A DNA stretch of 64,000 nucleotides, taken from a bacterium. GTDB lineage: Bacteria; Vulcanimicrobiota; Xenobia; Xenobiales; JADMJV01. The position numbers and the translations under genes were made by a program. Below, piece by piece: positions 1 through 8,711 of the stretch. Under the pieces are notes generated by a model, which saw nothing but the letters and a program-made list of their open reading frames with translations, was not told the DNA's origin and searched no databases. Numbering within the stretch: position 1 is the stretch's first letter; every line of letters begins with the position of its first letter. The stretch spans positions 1 through 64,000 of the forward strand of contig JAFEBA010000026.1 of NCBI GenBank assembly GCA_018266105.1. Reading direction: 5' to 3'.

Positions 1-802
1 GGCTTTCTCCCTGGAGCAGCTCCATGACCACATAGAGCACCTCGCCCTGTTGGCCCCAGTCCAGAATTTTGACAATGTTGGGATGGTGCAGTCGGCTGCA
101 GATCTGGACTTCGCGCAGGAAACGTTTATTGCTTTCGGGATCTTCTCGCAAATTGGCGTGTAGCAACTTCAGCGCGCAGAGCTCACCGTTTTCGGCCCGG
201 GCTTCGAAGACTTCGCCTGCCGCTCCCTTGCCCAGTGTTTTTCCCAGGGCGTAGCGCCCAACCTGGGTCGTCAGCGCGCTCTCGCTCCGGGCCCGCTCGG
301 CCAGCTTGAATCGCAGTCCGCGTCGCCAGAGCCAGCCTGCCAGGCCCACGGCAAACAAAGGGATGACCCAAAGATGACTCTCCCAGGCATAGAGCCAGGC
401 CTGGGAAGGATTTTGGATGAGAAAAAGGGGCGGACCTGATTCGGGGTATCGAGGTTTGGTCAACTGGTTGTGACCCAAGGTTGCGGAGGGAAGCAGAGCC
501 ATTTCTTCTTGGCTAAGTCGGTCTTTGGTTTCCAAGCCCGGCCCGTAGTAGAAGAACACTTGATAGTTCTCAGGGCCGCTGTGTCCACCTACGGTCAGAC
601 GAATCGGCGTGTTGCTCCAGCCGGCCTTCTGACCGTAGGGATTTTGGGAGTTTGGATCGTCGACCTTCCAGATGAAGACCGCGCTCCGGGGGAATGTGCG
701 AAAATTGATGGTATAGATTCTTTCCTGCGACAGGCCGTGCGGCTGGGCATCAGCGCAGGCAGCGGCTGAGATCAGGAGACCCAGGATCCACGATTTCTTC
801 AC
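1..802 (-). CDS. Membrane-anchored Ser/Thr protein kinase (3' part beyond window)
   Basis: Translating the minus strand from a GTG at 802 gives a signal peptide (starts MKKSWILGLLISAAACA), about 110 residues of exported domain, one membrane segment (WVIPLFAVGLAGWLW) and the N-lobe of a Hanks-type kinase. The N-lobe shows a glycine loop GKTLGKGAAGEVFEA, the lysine in CALKLL and the alpha-C glutamate in FLREVQI; the gene runs off the window at position 1. The GTG overlaps the TGA of the upstream FHA kinase (GTGA), so the two are probably translationally coupled. The layout matches the kinase at 14944-16206. By family knowledge it phosphorylates Ser/Thr in the cytoplasm in response to an external cue; the ligand is unknown. 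Confidence 0.88.
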   Translation of the reverse strand, partial: MKKSWILGLLISAAACADAQPHGLSQERIYTINFRTFPRSAVFIWKVDDPNSQNPYGQKAGWSNTPIRLTVGGHSGPENYQVFFYYGPGLETKDRLSQEEMALLPSATLGHNQLTKPRYPESGPPLFLIQNPSQAWLYAWESHLWVIPLFAVGLAGWLWRRGLRFKLAERARSESALTTQVGRYALGKTLGKGAAGEVFEARAENGELCALKLLHANLREDPESNKRFLREVQICSRLHHPNIVKILDWGQQGEVLYVVMELLQGES

Positions 803-2277
803 TGAGAACCCCACAGACTGCGTTTTAAGATCGCCAGTTCCAGGCGGGCTTCGTCGGCGGACTGAAAGCGGGCGTCCGGGTCGGGGTGAATCAGTTTGTC
901 CACGAATTGACACAGCGGGGCCGGGAGCTGAGGGTTGGTGTCGCTCATGGGGGGGAGATCCTCGGAAAGTTTGATGCGGAAAATCTGCAAGGGGTCAGCC
1001 GGGTAGGGAAGGACACCCACACACCACTCGTAGAGCAAGACCCCGGTGGCATAGAGGTCGGAGCGGAGGTCAGCCGACTGGCCTCTCAGCATGGCGGGAT
1101 CCAGATAGACGGGAGTCCCCAGAATGGTCCCGGTCTGGGTCGCCCGGGCTCCCAACGTGCCGGCGAAATGGGCGATGCCAAAGTCTGCCACCTGAATGCC
1201 CGACTCGGTCAGGTAGAGATTGGCGGGCTTCAGGTCCCGATGAATGACCCCTTGCTCGTGCAGATACTGAAGCGCCTCCAAAAGTTGTTCGGCCCAGCGC
1301 AAGGCCTGCTGCAGAGGGATGGGGAGTGGAACGGACTGCAGTGATTCGCCTTCAATTTTCTCCATAACCAGGTAGGGATAGGCCTCGCCACCGGCTTCCT
1401 GATATTGATAAATACGGGTGACCCGGGGATGGTCCAATTCCGTCCCGAGCTTCATTTCTCGGTTAAATCGGCGGATAAATTCATCGTCTTTAATCAGATG
1501 TGGAAATGGGATTTTGATGGCCACCGCTCGGCCTGCCCGATCTCGTCCCTCGTAGACGATTCCCATCGCTCCCGTGCCCAAGGTCCCTACCACCTCACAA
1601 GACCCTATCTGAGAGGGGAGGCTGCCGTCGGTTGGAAAATAGGCTGGCTGAGGAATTTTCGAGGTCTGGCGAAAGCGGAATAGCAATTCGCCCAGCTGAA
1701 TTAAATCACCATTCTGTAGCTTGATCTCGGTGGAGGGCAAAATCGGTTTCGAATTTACCTGAACCGGGCTGCTAGTCGACTCGGCCTTCAGCAGGACATG
1801 GGCTTGTGGGTCGGGATAAATTGAGGCGTGGGCGCGGGAGATGGTCGGGTGGTTCAATTCAATTTCATTGTGGCGAGTATTGTTTTTTCGGCCGATGCGG
1901 TAGGCTCGATAGCCGAGATTCCACACTGCCCCTTGCTGCTCTCCGGAACAGCTTTCCAAACTTCCTAGCCAGGGAAATTGAGTGTCGACCAGCCAGAGGG
2001 CGTGACCATCCAGGCTCCCCTGTTGACCAACTTGAAGTCTGATTTGCTGGCCGGATTCATTTTTTAGGATGCCAGTGTCCCCAGAGAAATCGATGCTCCA
2101 GCGTTCGGTTAGCTGCAAAGGCGCGTTTGTCCGGTGGTTACTTAATGAAATGGTCTGGGTGTTGAGTTCGGGAGAAATGACATTCAGCTCGTAAGGCAGG
2201 ACCTCAAGCTCAAGGGCCTGCTGGCTGACAGCCGAAGTGGCTTCTTCCAGGTTCAAGGACATTTCTCCATCAGACAT
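799..2277 (-). CDS. FHA domain Ser/Thr protein kinase
   Basis: Soluble protein of about 492 residues. An N-terminal beta-rich region is followed by an FHA phosphothreonine-binding domain at about 125-202 (YRIGRKNN, then TISRAH and VQVNSKP) and a full kinase domain at about 225-488 (GTLGTGAMGIVYEG, VAIKIP, HRDLKPANL, DFGIAH). The usual APE motif of the activation segment reads DPA, as GTPVYLDPAM, while the catalytic residues are intact. The start is uncertain: ATG at 2277 is chosen, but a TTG at 2319 and an ATG at 2262 are also in frame. It overlaps the membrane kinase downstream by 4 bp, so the pair probably works together. A close paralogue lies at 8712-10190. Confidence 0.9.
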   Translation of the reverse strand: MSDGEMSLNLEEATSAVSQQALELEVLPYELNVISPELNTQTISLSNHRTNAPLQLTERWSIDFSGDTGILKNESGQQIRLQVGQQGSLDGHALWLVDTQFPWLGSLESCSGEQQGAVWNLGYRAYRIGRKNNTRHNEIELNHPTISRAHASIYPDPQAHVLLKAESTSSPVQVNSKPILPSTEIKLQNGDLIQLGELLFRFRQTSKIPQPAYFPTDGSLPSQIGSCEVVGTLGTGAMGIVYEGRDRAGRAVAIKIPFPHLIKDDEFIRRFNREMKLGTELDHPRVTRIYQYQEAGGEAYPYLVMEKIEGESLQSVPLPIPLQQALRWAEQLLEALQYLHEQGVIHRDLKPANLYLTESGIQVADFGIAHFAGTLGARATQTGTILGTPVYLDPAMLRGQSADLRSDLYATGVLLYEWCVGVLPYPADPLQIFRIKLSEDLPPMSDTNPQLPAPLCQFVDKLIHPDPDARFQSADEARLELAILKRSLWGSQ

Positions 2278-2406
2278 CGCAGGTGGTTGAATACGACGCG
2301 GTCGTCTCGGTTCCCTCAATCATCTTGAGATAAAGCCGTTAGCCAGGCGCTAATTGGTCGAAAATAGTGTTAAATGTTTTGCCGAATTGTAAAATTTTGT
2401 GCCGGG

Positions 2407-3603
2407 CTATTTGGCTGGCGGGCTCTCGGCCAGATAAGTGCCGCCGATGCCCTTGTAAAAGAAGTCTTGTAAGTGGTCCAGATTATTGGGCACGATGGCC
2501 TGATCCGGGCTGTGCATGGGACCTAGCGTGAAGTCGGAGGTCTGGCGGAGGTCTTTGGCCAGCCTGATCAGTCCGTCCATCGGGTCGTGCGGGTCGATGT
2601 AGACGTGTCCCAACTCGGCCACCAGGTCTGCCTTCATGCCGATATAGAGGGCGTTCTCCGGTTTGACACCGGCCTCGACCGCATCCTGGGCGGGAGCGGC
2701 CCCCGCCATTATGACGATCTTCACGTGGTCGGCAATCTGGTTGTGGTAGCCATGCGAGGAGAGCAGGTTGAGCACCTCCACACTCTGGGCGCCACCGCCG
2801 CTATGGGCGAAGATCAGGACGTCCAGGTCCTGGTTCAGAGCCTGCTTGACCACGTTGTACCCGGTTTCCACCGAGGGGTCGGCCTGGAAGGCCTGCTGAG
2901 GGTCAATCTTTTCGCCCGACTGGATCTTTTTGGTGGTTTCGTAATCGTGCAGCACCCGCTTGATGTCGTCCAGGCGGGTGGGACGATGACCCTCGTGGAT
3001 GAAGAGCATGTTCTGGTTTAAAGGGATGGCTGATTGCTGCCCGCTATTGAAAAGCTTGTTGAAAGCGTGCACATAGCTGCTCTGATTGCCATCGATACCT
3101 TCAAATCCAAGCACAACTCGGCCATTGTGGATGGCCTCGGGGGGAATGTCGTTGCCGTCCGGCGAGGTCTGGCCGGACTCGGCCAGCACCTGGTAGTTGC
3201 GGCTGCCGGGACTGAACTGATAGAGCTGTCCATAGTGCGAGGAATCCTCTGCCTGCGGATTGGGGTCGGTGGCCCAATGGTAAGCTTGTTGGGCTCCGCC
3301 GGGCAGATTGTTCAGCACCAGGTCGTGCAGGGAAGGGCCCAAAGGCCCGAGGGCGTCCGGGTTCATCAGGGCCACGGTGGCAACGGTGGTGGCGCCGGTA
3401 CCGATGACGGTGGTCGCTCCTAACGTTCCCAACACGACCTTGGCGACTTTATGCTTGTGCCGGACGAGCTTGCGAGAATTGGCCATCTCCAATTCATCGA
3501 CTGGTGGCGCCTTGGCATAGCCGTCCAGAGAGTTCGGCTTTGCCTGCTTGAGTTTGGTCTGGGCCTGGAGAGGCGAGGCATTTTTGTAAGCTGAGACGAT
3601 CAT
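2407..3603 (-). CDS. Membrane-anchored alpha/beta-hydrolase-like protein
   Basis: 398 residues. A polar N-terminus (about 1-50) leads to a Gly/Thr/Ala-rich hydrophobic segment at about 57-82, then a globular domain. That domain carries AHSGGG, which resembles a GxSxG nucleophile elbow, preceded by a hydrophobic strand (LDVLIF) as in alpha/beta hydrolases. A later region (ALYIGMKADLVAELGHVYIDPHDP) could hold the acid and histidine. I recognise no exact family and no substrate. The composition, polar tail plus small-residue membrane segment plus hydrolase-like domain, resembles the proteins at 20670, 28667 and 56464. An AT-rich gap of about 130 bp separates it from the kinase gene downstream. 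Confidence 0.7.
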   Translation of the reverse strand: MIVSAYKNASPLQAQTKLKQAKPNSLDGYAKAPPVDELEMANSRKLVRHKHKVAKVVLGTLGATTVIGTGATTVATVALMNPDALGPLGPSLHDLVLNNLPGGAQQAYHWATDPNPQAEDSSHYGQLYQFSPGSRNYQVLAESGQTSPDGNDIPPEAIHNGRVVLGFEGIDGNQSSYVHAFNKLFNSGQQSAIPLNQNMLFIHEGHRPTRLDDIKRVLHDYETTKKIQSGEKIDPQQAFQADPSVETGYNVVKQALNQDLDVLIFAHSGGGAQSVEVLNLLSSHGYHNQIADHVKIVIMAGAAPAQDAVEAGVKPENALYIGMKADLVAELGHVYIDPHDPMDGLIRLAKDLRQTSDFTLGPMHSPDQAIVPNNLDHLQDFFYKGIGGTYLAESPPAK

Positions 3604-3844
3604 CCCGGGTTTATCCTAGGTCAGCCGATGTAAATCGGCCAAAAATCGATTGCTGGTTTGTTGCCAGGCTCTCGAGTTTTTGTTAAAGGCTTTGGTCGAT
3701 CCAAACTGGACAGTCTTGGGCAACGCTCCCGGCCTGACCGGAGCTGGGTGATGGACTGACCTCAATACTGATTCGCCTGCCTGTGTCCGGGGATTAAAAT
3801 CGAGTTCAAACATCGCCGGGCCGGGTGCTTATCATAAGCCTGAA

Positions 3845-4588
3845 ATGGCCCGATTTGAGCGACTCAATGAATTGCTTCGGATTTTGCGTGACACTCCCGG
3901 TGTGAATGTCCAGGAGCTGGCTGAGCGCTTCGGGGCCGACCGGCGTACAATTCAGCGCGACCTTCAGGACTTGCGGGCCTGCGGTCACGACATCCAGGAG
4001 ATCCCCGGTCCGATCAGGCACTACTACCTGTCCCGGCCTGAACGACCCGAAAGCCTTCGCAGTTTCAGCTGGTTTTTCGAGGCTGACTTTTTGGACCGCC
4101 TTGGCGAGGCTCTCTTACAGCGGCGTCGCCTGCGCATTTACTATCGTGGAAGCCAATCATTGCGGGCCGATTGGTTAGAGGTGGAACCACGACAGCTATT
4201 TTTTGAAGGGCACTGGCAACTACGCGCATTTTGTCCACCTGCTCAGAAATTTCGGGTCTTTCGGTTAGATCGGATACAGGAGTGGGAGGTCCTGGCACTC
4301 GGCTTCGCCCCCTCTCCGATGGAGGAGCCCTTGCCCTGGCATCATTGGGATCGTCAGGGGGGGCCTGCGATTGAGGTGGAGTGCCAGGTCAGTCAGTCGC
4401 TGGCACTGCGATTGAGGGAGGAGCCAGTTCACCCAAGTCAGCGGCTGCAGGGGAACAAGCTCTGGTTGCGAGTCAGCGACTACGACGCGCTGCTGGACTG
4501 GATGCTCTCTCAGAACTATTGTCGGGTGTTGGAGCCCGATTGGCTGCTCCAGCGTTTTCAGGAGCGGGTTCGGTTGTTACGCCTATAG
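3845..4588 (+). CDS. WYL domain transcriptional regulator (YafY/DeoR-type HTH)
   Basis: 247 residues. A winged HTH at about 1-60 (VNVQELAERFGADRRTIQRD) is followed by a WYL ligand-sensing domain at about 95-165 (RIYYRG, then VEPRQLFFEGHWQLRAFC and FRVFRLDRI) and a C-terminal extension. Family members bind DNA as dimers and respond to nucleic-acid or small-molecule ligands. It is divergent from the hydrolase gene at 2407-3603, with 241 bp between them, and is followed after 15 bp by a GNAT gene, so either could be its target; no operator repeat stands out. The ATG start fits the HTH beginning directly. Confidence 0.88.
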   Translation: MARFERLNELLRILRDTPGVNVQELAERFGADRRTIQRDLQDLRACGHDIQEIPGPIRHYYLSRPERPESLRSFSWFFEADFLDRLGEALLQRRRLRIYYRGSQSLRADWLEVEPRQLFFEGHWQLRAFCPPAQKFRVFRLDRIQEWEVLALGFAPSPMEEPLPWHHWDRQGGPAIEVECQVSQSLALRLREEPVHPSQRLQGNKLWLRVSDYDALLDWMLSQNYCRVLEPDWLLQRFQERVRLLRL

Positions 4589-4603
4589 GGTAGGTAAGAG
4601 ATC

Positions 4604-5092
4604 ATGCTGGGAATTCCCACCGCCTTCATTCGCCATTTGGACATCGCTCGGCCAGAGGAGATTCTATGGGTGGCCGAGCGCATGCGACGGACGCTGATCG
4701 AAGTTCTGGGTCGGGCCGAGGGTGAGGCCCTCTACACCATGGACTGGCTGGAGCAGCGAGTTCGTTACCATCTGAATGGGGAGCGATGTCTGGGTGCGGT
4801 CTTCATCTCCAGCCTCCCGGATGGTTGCCGTCTGGGCTATACGATCGTACGCCAGGAGCTTGACGGGTTGGGCCTGTTTTCCACGACTTATGTGGAACGT
4901 TCTTGGCGGCGCCAGGGAGTGGCCCAGGCCCTTTTACAGCGTGGCGAGGAATGGATGCGCCAGCAAGGGCTCAGGCAGGCTGTGACCTACACGGCCGATC
5001 ACAATCTTAAGTTGCAGAAGCTCTACCTGGCCCGGGGCTACCTCCTGGAGGCCGCCGAGAACGGCTTCGTCAGACTACAGCGCGAGCTCTAA
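4604..5092 (+). CDS. GNAT family N-acetyltransferase
   Basis: 162 residues. The acetyl-CoA site is visible as VERSWRRQGVAQALLQRGEEW, matching the R/QxxGxG/A motif A, followed by AVTYTADHNLKLQKLYLARGY, typical of GNAT motif B. The acceptor substrate cannot be told from sequence. It starts 15 bp after the WYL regulator and probably shares its transcript; a purine-rich stretch (GGTAAGAG) precedes the ATG. Confidence 0.88.
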   Translation: MLGIPTAFIRHLDIARPEEILWVAERMRRTLIEVLGRAEGEALYTMDWLEQRVRYHLNGERCLGAVFISSLPDGCRLGYTIVRQELDGLGLFSTTYVERSWRRQGVAQALLQRGEEWMRQQGLRQAVTYTADHNLKLQKLYLARGYLLEAAENGFVRLQREL

Positions 5093-5131
5093 TTTCAGAG
5101 ATTTTTCCAGGCCCATGGTTAGCCTGGAGCT

Positions 5132-5503
5132 ATGTTCGATATCCAGAAGTTTCTCCAGGAGGCAAAAGCCAAGGGCGACAAGCGGCGCCTGGACAAACGC
5201 ATGCCCTATCGCCAGTCGGTACACTTTCGAGTCGACAAGGGTCCCTTTCAAAAGGCGCAACTGGAAGACGTGAGTGGAGGCGGTTTTCGAGTCACGCTGC
5301 CTCGTTACATCCCCAACGGAGCCAGAGTGCAACTGCTCTATAATCAGCCGTTGTCGTCGCGTCAGTACTGGGTTGAGGGTAAGGTGCGCTGGAGTCGTGA
5401 AGTGGAAACGCGCTATTCCACGGGAGTCGAGATCAAGTTTCAGTCAGAGTGCGACGAGGCTCCCTATCAGGACCTGCTGGCTCAGCTCGAAACCGCTTGC
5501 TAA
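5132..5503 (+). CDS. PilZ domain protein (probable c-di-GMP binder)
   Basis: 123 residues, almost all one PilZ domain. Arginines in RRLDKRMPYR fit the RxxxR switch and LEDVSGGGFRV fits the D/NxSxxG motif; both bind cyclic di-GMP in characterised members. Strands with VEGKVRWSR and YSTGVEIKF complete the barrel. As a stand-alone domain it probably relays c-di-GMP levels to a partner protein. A GGEF-type cyclase is encoded at 36473-38134. The last 54 bp overlap the longest form of the next gene in another frame. The ATG has GGAG just upstream. Confidence 0.9.
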   Translation: MFDIQKFLQEAKAKGDKRRLDKRMPYRQSVHFRVDKGPFQKAQLEDVSGGGFRVTLPRYIPNGARVQLLYNQPLSSRQYWVEGKVRWSREVETRYSTGVEIKFQSECDEAPYQDLLAQLETAC

Positions 5504-7437
5504 GACTTTACCAGTCGATTTTGACTCCTCGCCTGATTGAGGAGCGGATGCTGCTGGCGCTGCGTCAGGGCAAACTGAGCAAATGGTTCTCAGGTATTGG
5601 CCAGGAAGCCATTTCGGTGGGTGCCACTCTGGCCCTGGACGAAGATGAATGGATTTTGCCCCTGCACCGTAATCTCGGTGTTTTCACCTGTCGCAATCTG
5701 CCTTTGCAGAAGCTGTTCGCTCAGTTGTTGGGGAAGGCTTCCGGCTATAGCTTGGGAAGGGAACGCTCTTTCCATTTCGGAGTGCGGGACCATCACATCG
5801 TGGGAATGATTTCCCATCTGGGCCCTCAGTTGTGCGTGGCGGATGGATTGGCTCTGGCTCAGCGATTGCGCCAGCAGCCCAAGGTCACCATGGTATTCAG
5901 CGGAGAAGGCGGCACCTCTCAGGGCGATTTTCACGAAGCCCTGAACCTGGCCAGCGTATGGGACCTGCCTGTCTTATTCGTGATCGAGAATAACGGCTAC
6001 GCCCTCTCCACCCCACCAACCCAACAGTACCGCTGCAAGCATCTGGTTGATCGGGCTGCCGGCTATGGCATGGAGGGTCATCAGATCGATGGAAATGACC
6101 TTTTGTTGGTACACCGCACGGTCCAGGAGTTGACTCGCTCGATGCGCCATCGGCCACGTCCTGTCTTGCTGGAGTGTCTGACCTTCCGCATGCGCGGACA
6201 TGAAGAAGCCTCCGGAACCGAATATGTTCCCGAGGAACTCATGGCCCGCTGGGCTGAAAAAGACCCCGTGCGAACCTTTGAAAACTACTTGCTGCGTGAG
6301 AAATTGTTGGGACCAGAACAGGTCGAGTCGATCCGGCGCCAGTTGAATCAACGAATCTCGGATGCTTTCGAGGCGGCCCTGGCTGAGGAATCCCCTCGGC
6401 CTGATTCGCAGCGTGAAAGCTCCGACGTTTATTGTGGCTTCGCCCCAGTTCCCCGGCCGGCTCGAGGAGAGACTCGTGAGTTGCGCTATGTAGACGCCAT
6501 TGCTGAGGGTCTGCGCGAAGCCCTGGAGCAGCATTTTGACCTGGTTTTTATGGGTCAGGATGTGGCCGATTACGGCGGCGTCTTTAAAGTTTCCAAAGGT
6601 CTTCTGGAGCGTTTCGGGCCTGAGAGGGTGCGCAACACGCCCCTCTGCGAGTCGGCCGTTGTGGGGGCCTGCCTGGGGTTATCCGTGGCCGGTATGAAGT
6701 CCATTATGGAAATGCAGTTCGCTGATTTCGCAAGCTGCGGATTCAATCAGATTATTAATAACTTGGCCAAATCACATTATCGCTGGGGGCAGAACGCCGA
6801 CGTTGTGATTCGTTTCCCCAGCGGTGGGGGCGTGGGCGCGGGCCCCTTCCACTCCCAGTCGCTCGAGTCCACTTTTGCGCACGTTCCGGGGCTAAAGATC
6901 GTCTATCCGGCCTTTCCCGACGAGGCCAAGGGTCTTTTTCTGGCCGCCGTGGAGGACCCGAATCCGGTCATGTATTTTGAGCACAAAGCTCTCTATCGTC
7001 GTTTGAAGGGTCCCGTACCGTCTGGTTACTACACCACCCCCATCGGAGTGGCCCGCGAAATTTGCGCTGGGGACCAGGTCAGCATCATTACCTATGGGCT
7101 GGGTGTTCATTGGGCTCTGGAAGTGCTTCAGGCTCATCCCCAAATCCGGGCCACTCTGTTGGACCTGCGCACGCTTTTGCCGCTGGATCGTGAGGCCATC
7201 TTCAAGGCCGTCCGCGCCAGCGGCAAAGCCCTGGTGTTGCACGAGGACACCCTGACAGGCGGTATCGGGGGCGAAATCGCCGCGCTGATCGCCCAGCATT
7301 GCTTCGAGTATCTGGATGGTCCGGTGGTGCGCTGCGGGAGTCTGGATACCCCGGTCCCCTTCGCTCGCGAGCTGGAAAACGACTTTATGGCCCGAGCCCG
7401 ATTCGAGCAACAGTTGCTGGAGCTGGTGGCTTACTGA
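5449..7437 (+). CDS. 2-oxoacid dehydrogenase E1, fused alpha and beta subunits
   Basis: About 646-662 residues. The alpha half has the thiamine diphosphate motif FSGEGGTSQGDFHEALN ending in IENNGY (about 145-180). The beta half begins near 340 (RYVDAIAEGLREALE) and contains LCESAVVGACLGLSVAG and FPSGGGVGAGPFHSQ, as in branched-chain or pyruvate dehydrogenase E1 beta. It decarboxylates a 2-oxoacid and passes the acyl group to a lipoylated E2; no E2 or E3 is encoded nearby. The two halves are usually separate genes, and the fusion is known in 2-oxoisovalerate dehydrogenases, so the substrate is probably branched-chain, by inference. Start uncertain: GTG at 5449 overlaps the PilZ gene by 55 bp, while a TTG at 5497 overlaps by only 7. 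Confidence 0.92.
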   Translation: MRRGSLSGPAGSARNRLLRLYQSILTPRLIEERMLLALRQGKLSKWFSGIGQEAISVGATLALDEDEWILPLHRNLGVFTCRNLPLQKLFAQLLGKASGYSLGRERSFHFGVRDHHIVGMISHLGPQLCVADGLALAQRLRQQPKVTMVFSGEGGTSQGDFHEALNLASVWDLPVLFVIENNGYALSTPPTQQYRCKHLVDRAAGYGMEGHQIDGNDLLLVHRTVQELTRSMRHRPRPVLLECLTFRMRGHEEASGTEYVPEELMARWAEKDPVRTFENYLLREKLLGPEQVESIRRQLNQRISDAFEAALAEESPRPDSQRESSDVYCGFAPVPRPARGETRELRYVDAIAEGLREALEQHFDLVFMGQDVADYGGVFKVSKGLLERFGPERVRNTPLCESAVVGACLGLSVAGMKSIMEMQFADFASCGFNQIINNLAKSHYRWGQNADVVIRFPSGGGVGAGPFHSQSLESTFAHVPGLKIVYPAFPDEAKGLFLAAVEDPNPVMYFEHKALYRRLKGPVPSGYYTTPIGVAREICAGDQVSIITYGLGVHWALEVLQAHPQIRATLLDLRTLLPLDREAIFKAVRASGKALVLHEDTLTGGIGGEIAALIAQHCFEYLDGPVVRCGSLDTPVPFARELENDFMARARFEQQLLELVAY

Positions 7438-8246
7438 TCCAATCCAAAGAAGCGGACGAGTTCCTTGGAGGCATCCGGTCCTTGGGGGTCGGTCCAGCTG
7501 CCTTCAGGGCTGCCGCCCGACCATGCGTGGCTCAGGCCTTCCACGACCCAGCACTCGACCCGGGAATCGTTAGAGCGCGAGCGCCTGACCCGGCGCCCGC
7601 TGTTTTCCAGTAGCTGCTCATTTGCAGGTGGTTCCAGGCCGGCCTGGACGGCCAGCCTGGCTGCGTTTTTGACGGAGACCACATTGTCTTTCTCTCCGTG
7701 CAGGATCAGCGTGGGGCAATTCCAGCACCTGTGGCGGGTCCACTTGCTCAGGCCCTTCATGGCCAGCAGAGCTCCCATGACATTGGTGGCCGCACCCAGT
7801 GGCACGCCCGAGTGTAAGCCCAGGCCCGCAAAAACGCCAGGGTAGCCAGCACCCAATATCGCCGACATGCAGGCCCCGGCCGAGAGTCCGGCCACAAAAA
7901 CTCGTCCTGCAGGTATGTTCAGCTGTTTTACGGTTTGTTCAATCTGGTTCATGAGCATGGCCGGCTCGCCGTTGTTGGCCTGCTGATGGTTTTTGGAGAA
8001 CCAGTTCCAGCAAAGCTTGGGGTTGGAGGCCGAGGTCTGTTCAGGGTAGAGCACAGCAAAGTTGCAGCGCTGGCCCCACTCGTTCATGCGCGTGCCGCGA
8101 GCAAAGTCAGCCGGGTTCTGAGTGCAACCGTGCAGCATTACCAGCAGGGCGCGAGGTTGACCCGCCTCAGGAGTATAAAGCATGGCGTTGATACTGGGGC
8201 TGGATGAACACGAGGAAGGCAGATTGCTCACGAGGAAGGCTGTCAC
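7431..8246 (-). CDS. PHB depolymerase/LpqC-like esterase
   Basis: About 270 residues. An alpha/beta hydrolase with LLVMLHGCTQNPADFA (oxyanion region), nucleophile elbow VFVAGLSAGACMS, acid in LILHGEKDNVVS and histidine in VVEGLSHAWSGG, the pattern of the PHB-depolymerase/feruloyl-esterase family (Esterase_phb). It likely hydrolyses an ester polymer or conjugate. The open frame extends upstream into the divergent gene at 8262, so a GTG at 8246 or 8231 is the likely start; the first residues (TAFLVSNLPSSCSSS) could be a short export signal but this is weak. Its 3' end overlaps the E1 gene by 7 bp. Confidence 0.85.
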   Translation of the reverse strand: MTAFLVSNLPSSCSSSPSINAMLYTPEAGQPRALLVMLHGCTQNPADFARGTRMNEWGQRCNFAVLYPEQTSASNPKLCWNWFSKNHQQANNGEPAMLMNQIEQTVKQLNIPAGRVFVAGLSAGACMSAILGAGYPGVFAGLGLHSGVPLGAATNVMGALLAMKGLSKWTRHRCWNCPTLILHGEKDNVVSVKNAARLAVQAGLEPPANEQLLENSGRRVRRSRSNDSRVECWVVEGLSHAWSGGSPEGSWTDPQGPDASKELVRFFGLDQ

Positions 8247-8261
8247 CTTCAGGAGGACGCA

Positions 8262-8708
8262 ATGAATCGAAGGCACCTTTTTACTTTGCTCTGCACCGCT
8301 CTGGCAGGGGGGTGGCTGGCGCAGGCCCAACCGAGCCCGCGTCCCAACTTGTTCGTGAGCGCGGCTGCCAGCACTCCGCAGGACCGCACCCCCTATACGA
8401 TTTCTGTGGACGTAACGGTGGAGAACCGTGGGCAGGCGGACTCTCCCGCCGGTAATCTGGAGCTTGTACTCAAACCCGCTGGCTCCTCGGCTAACAAGCC
8501 CAAAAGTGATGGTCCCACGATGTGGGACCCGGTGGTTGAAGCTCAGCCCATCGAGCCTCTCAAGCCAGGAGCCAAGAAAGTGATCCACTTCAGCACTCCC
8601 TACTCGGCAAACAGCGCCTTCAAGAACCGCACCGGCTCGTTTAAGTGCAACAATATTGAAGCCACCGGTGGTGATGTGACCGTCACCATGACAGCCACCA
8701 TCAAGTAG
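8262..8708 (+). CDS. Secreted protein with CARDB-like beta-sandwich
   Basis: 148 residues with a clear signal peptide (RRHLFTLLCTALAGGWLAQA) and a strong AGGAGG ribosome-binding site. The mature part has alternating beta strands (ISVDVTVENRGQADSPAGNLELVLKP, VTVTMTATIK) that resemble CARDB/DUF11-type adhesive domains with the VENxGxADS signature. No catalytic residues are visible. It sits 3 bp upstream of an FHA kinase gene and may share its transcript. Function unknown. Confidence 0.8.
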   Translation: MNRRHLFTLLCTALAGGWLAQAQPSPRPNLFVSAAASTPQDRTPYTISVDVTVENRGQADSPAGNLELVLKPAGSSANKPKSDGPTMWDPVVEAQPIEPLKPGAKKVIHFSTPYSANSAFKNRTGSFKCNNIEATGGDVTVTMTATIK

Positions 8709-8711
8709 GCC

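Noticed and set aside
2587..3021. Long open frames antisense to real genes (for example opposite the hydrolase)
   Set aside because: They lack RBS, families or conserved motifs and are explained by high-GC codon bias.
3604..3844. Intergenic 241 bp between divergent genes, possible gene on the minus strand
   Set aside because: The only frame (3616-3813) lacks an RBS or recognisable motif; probably promoters for the flanking genes.
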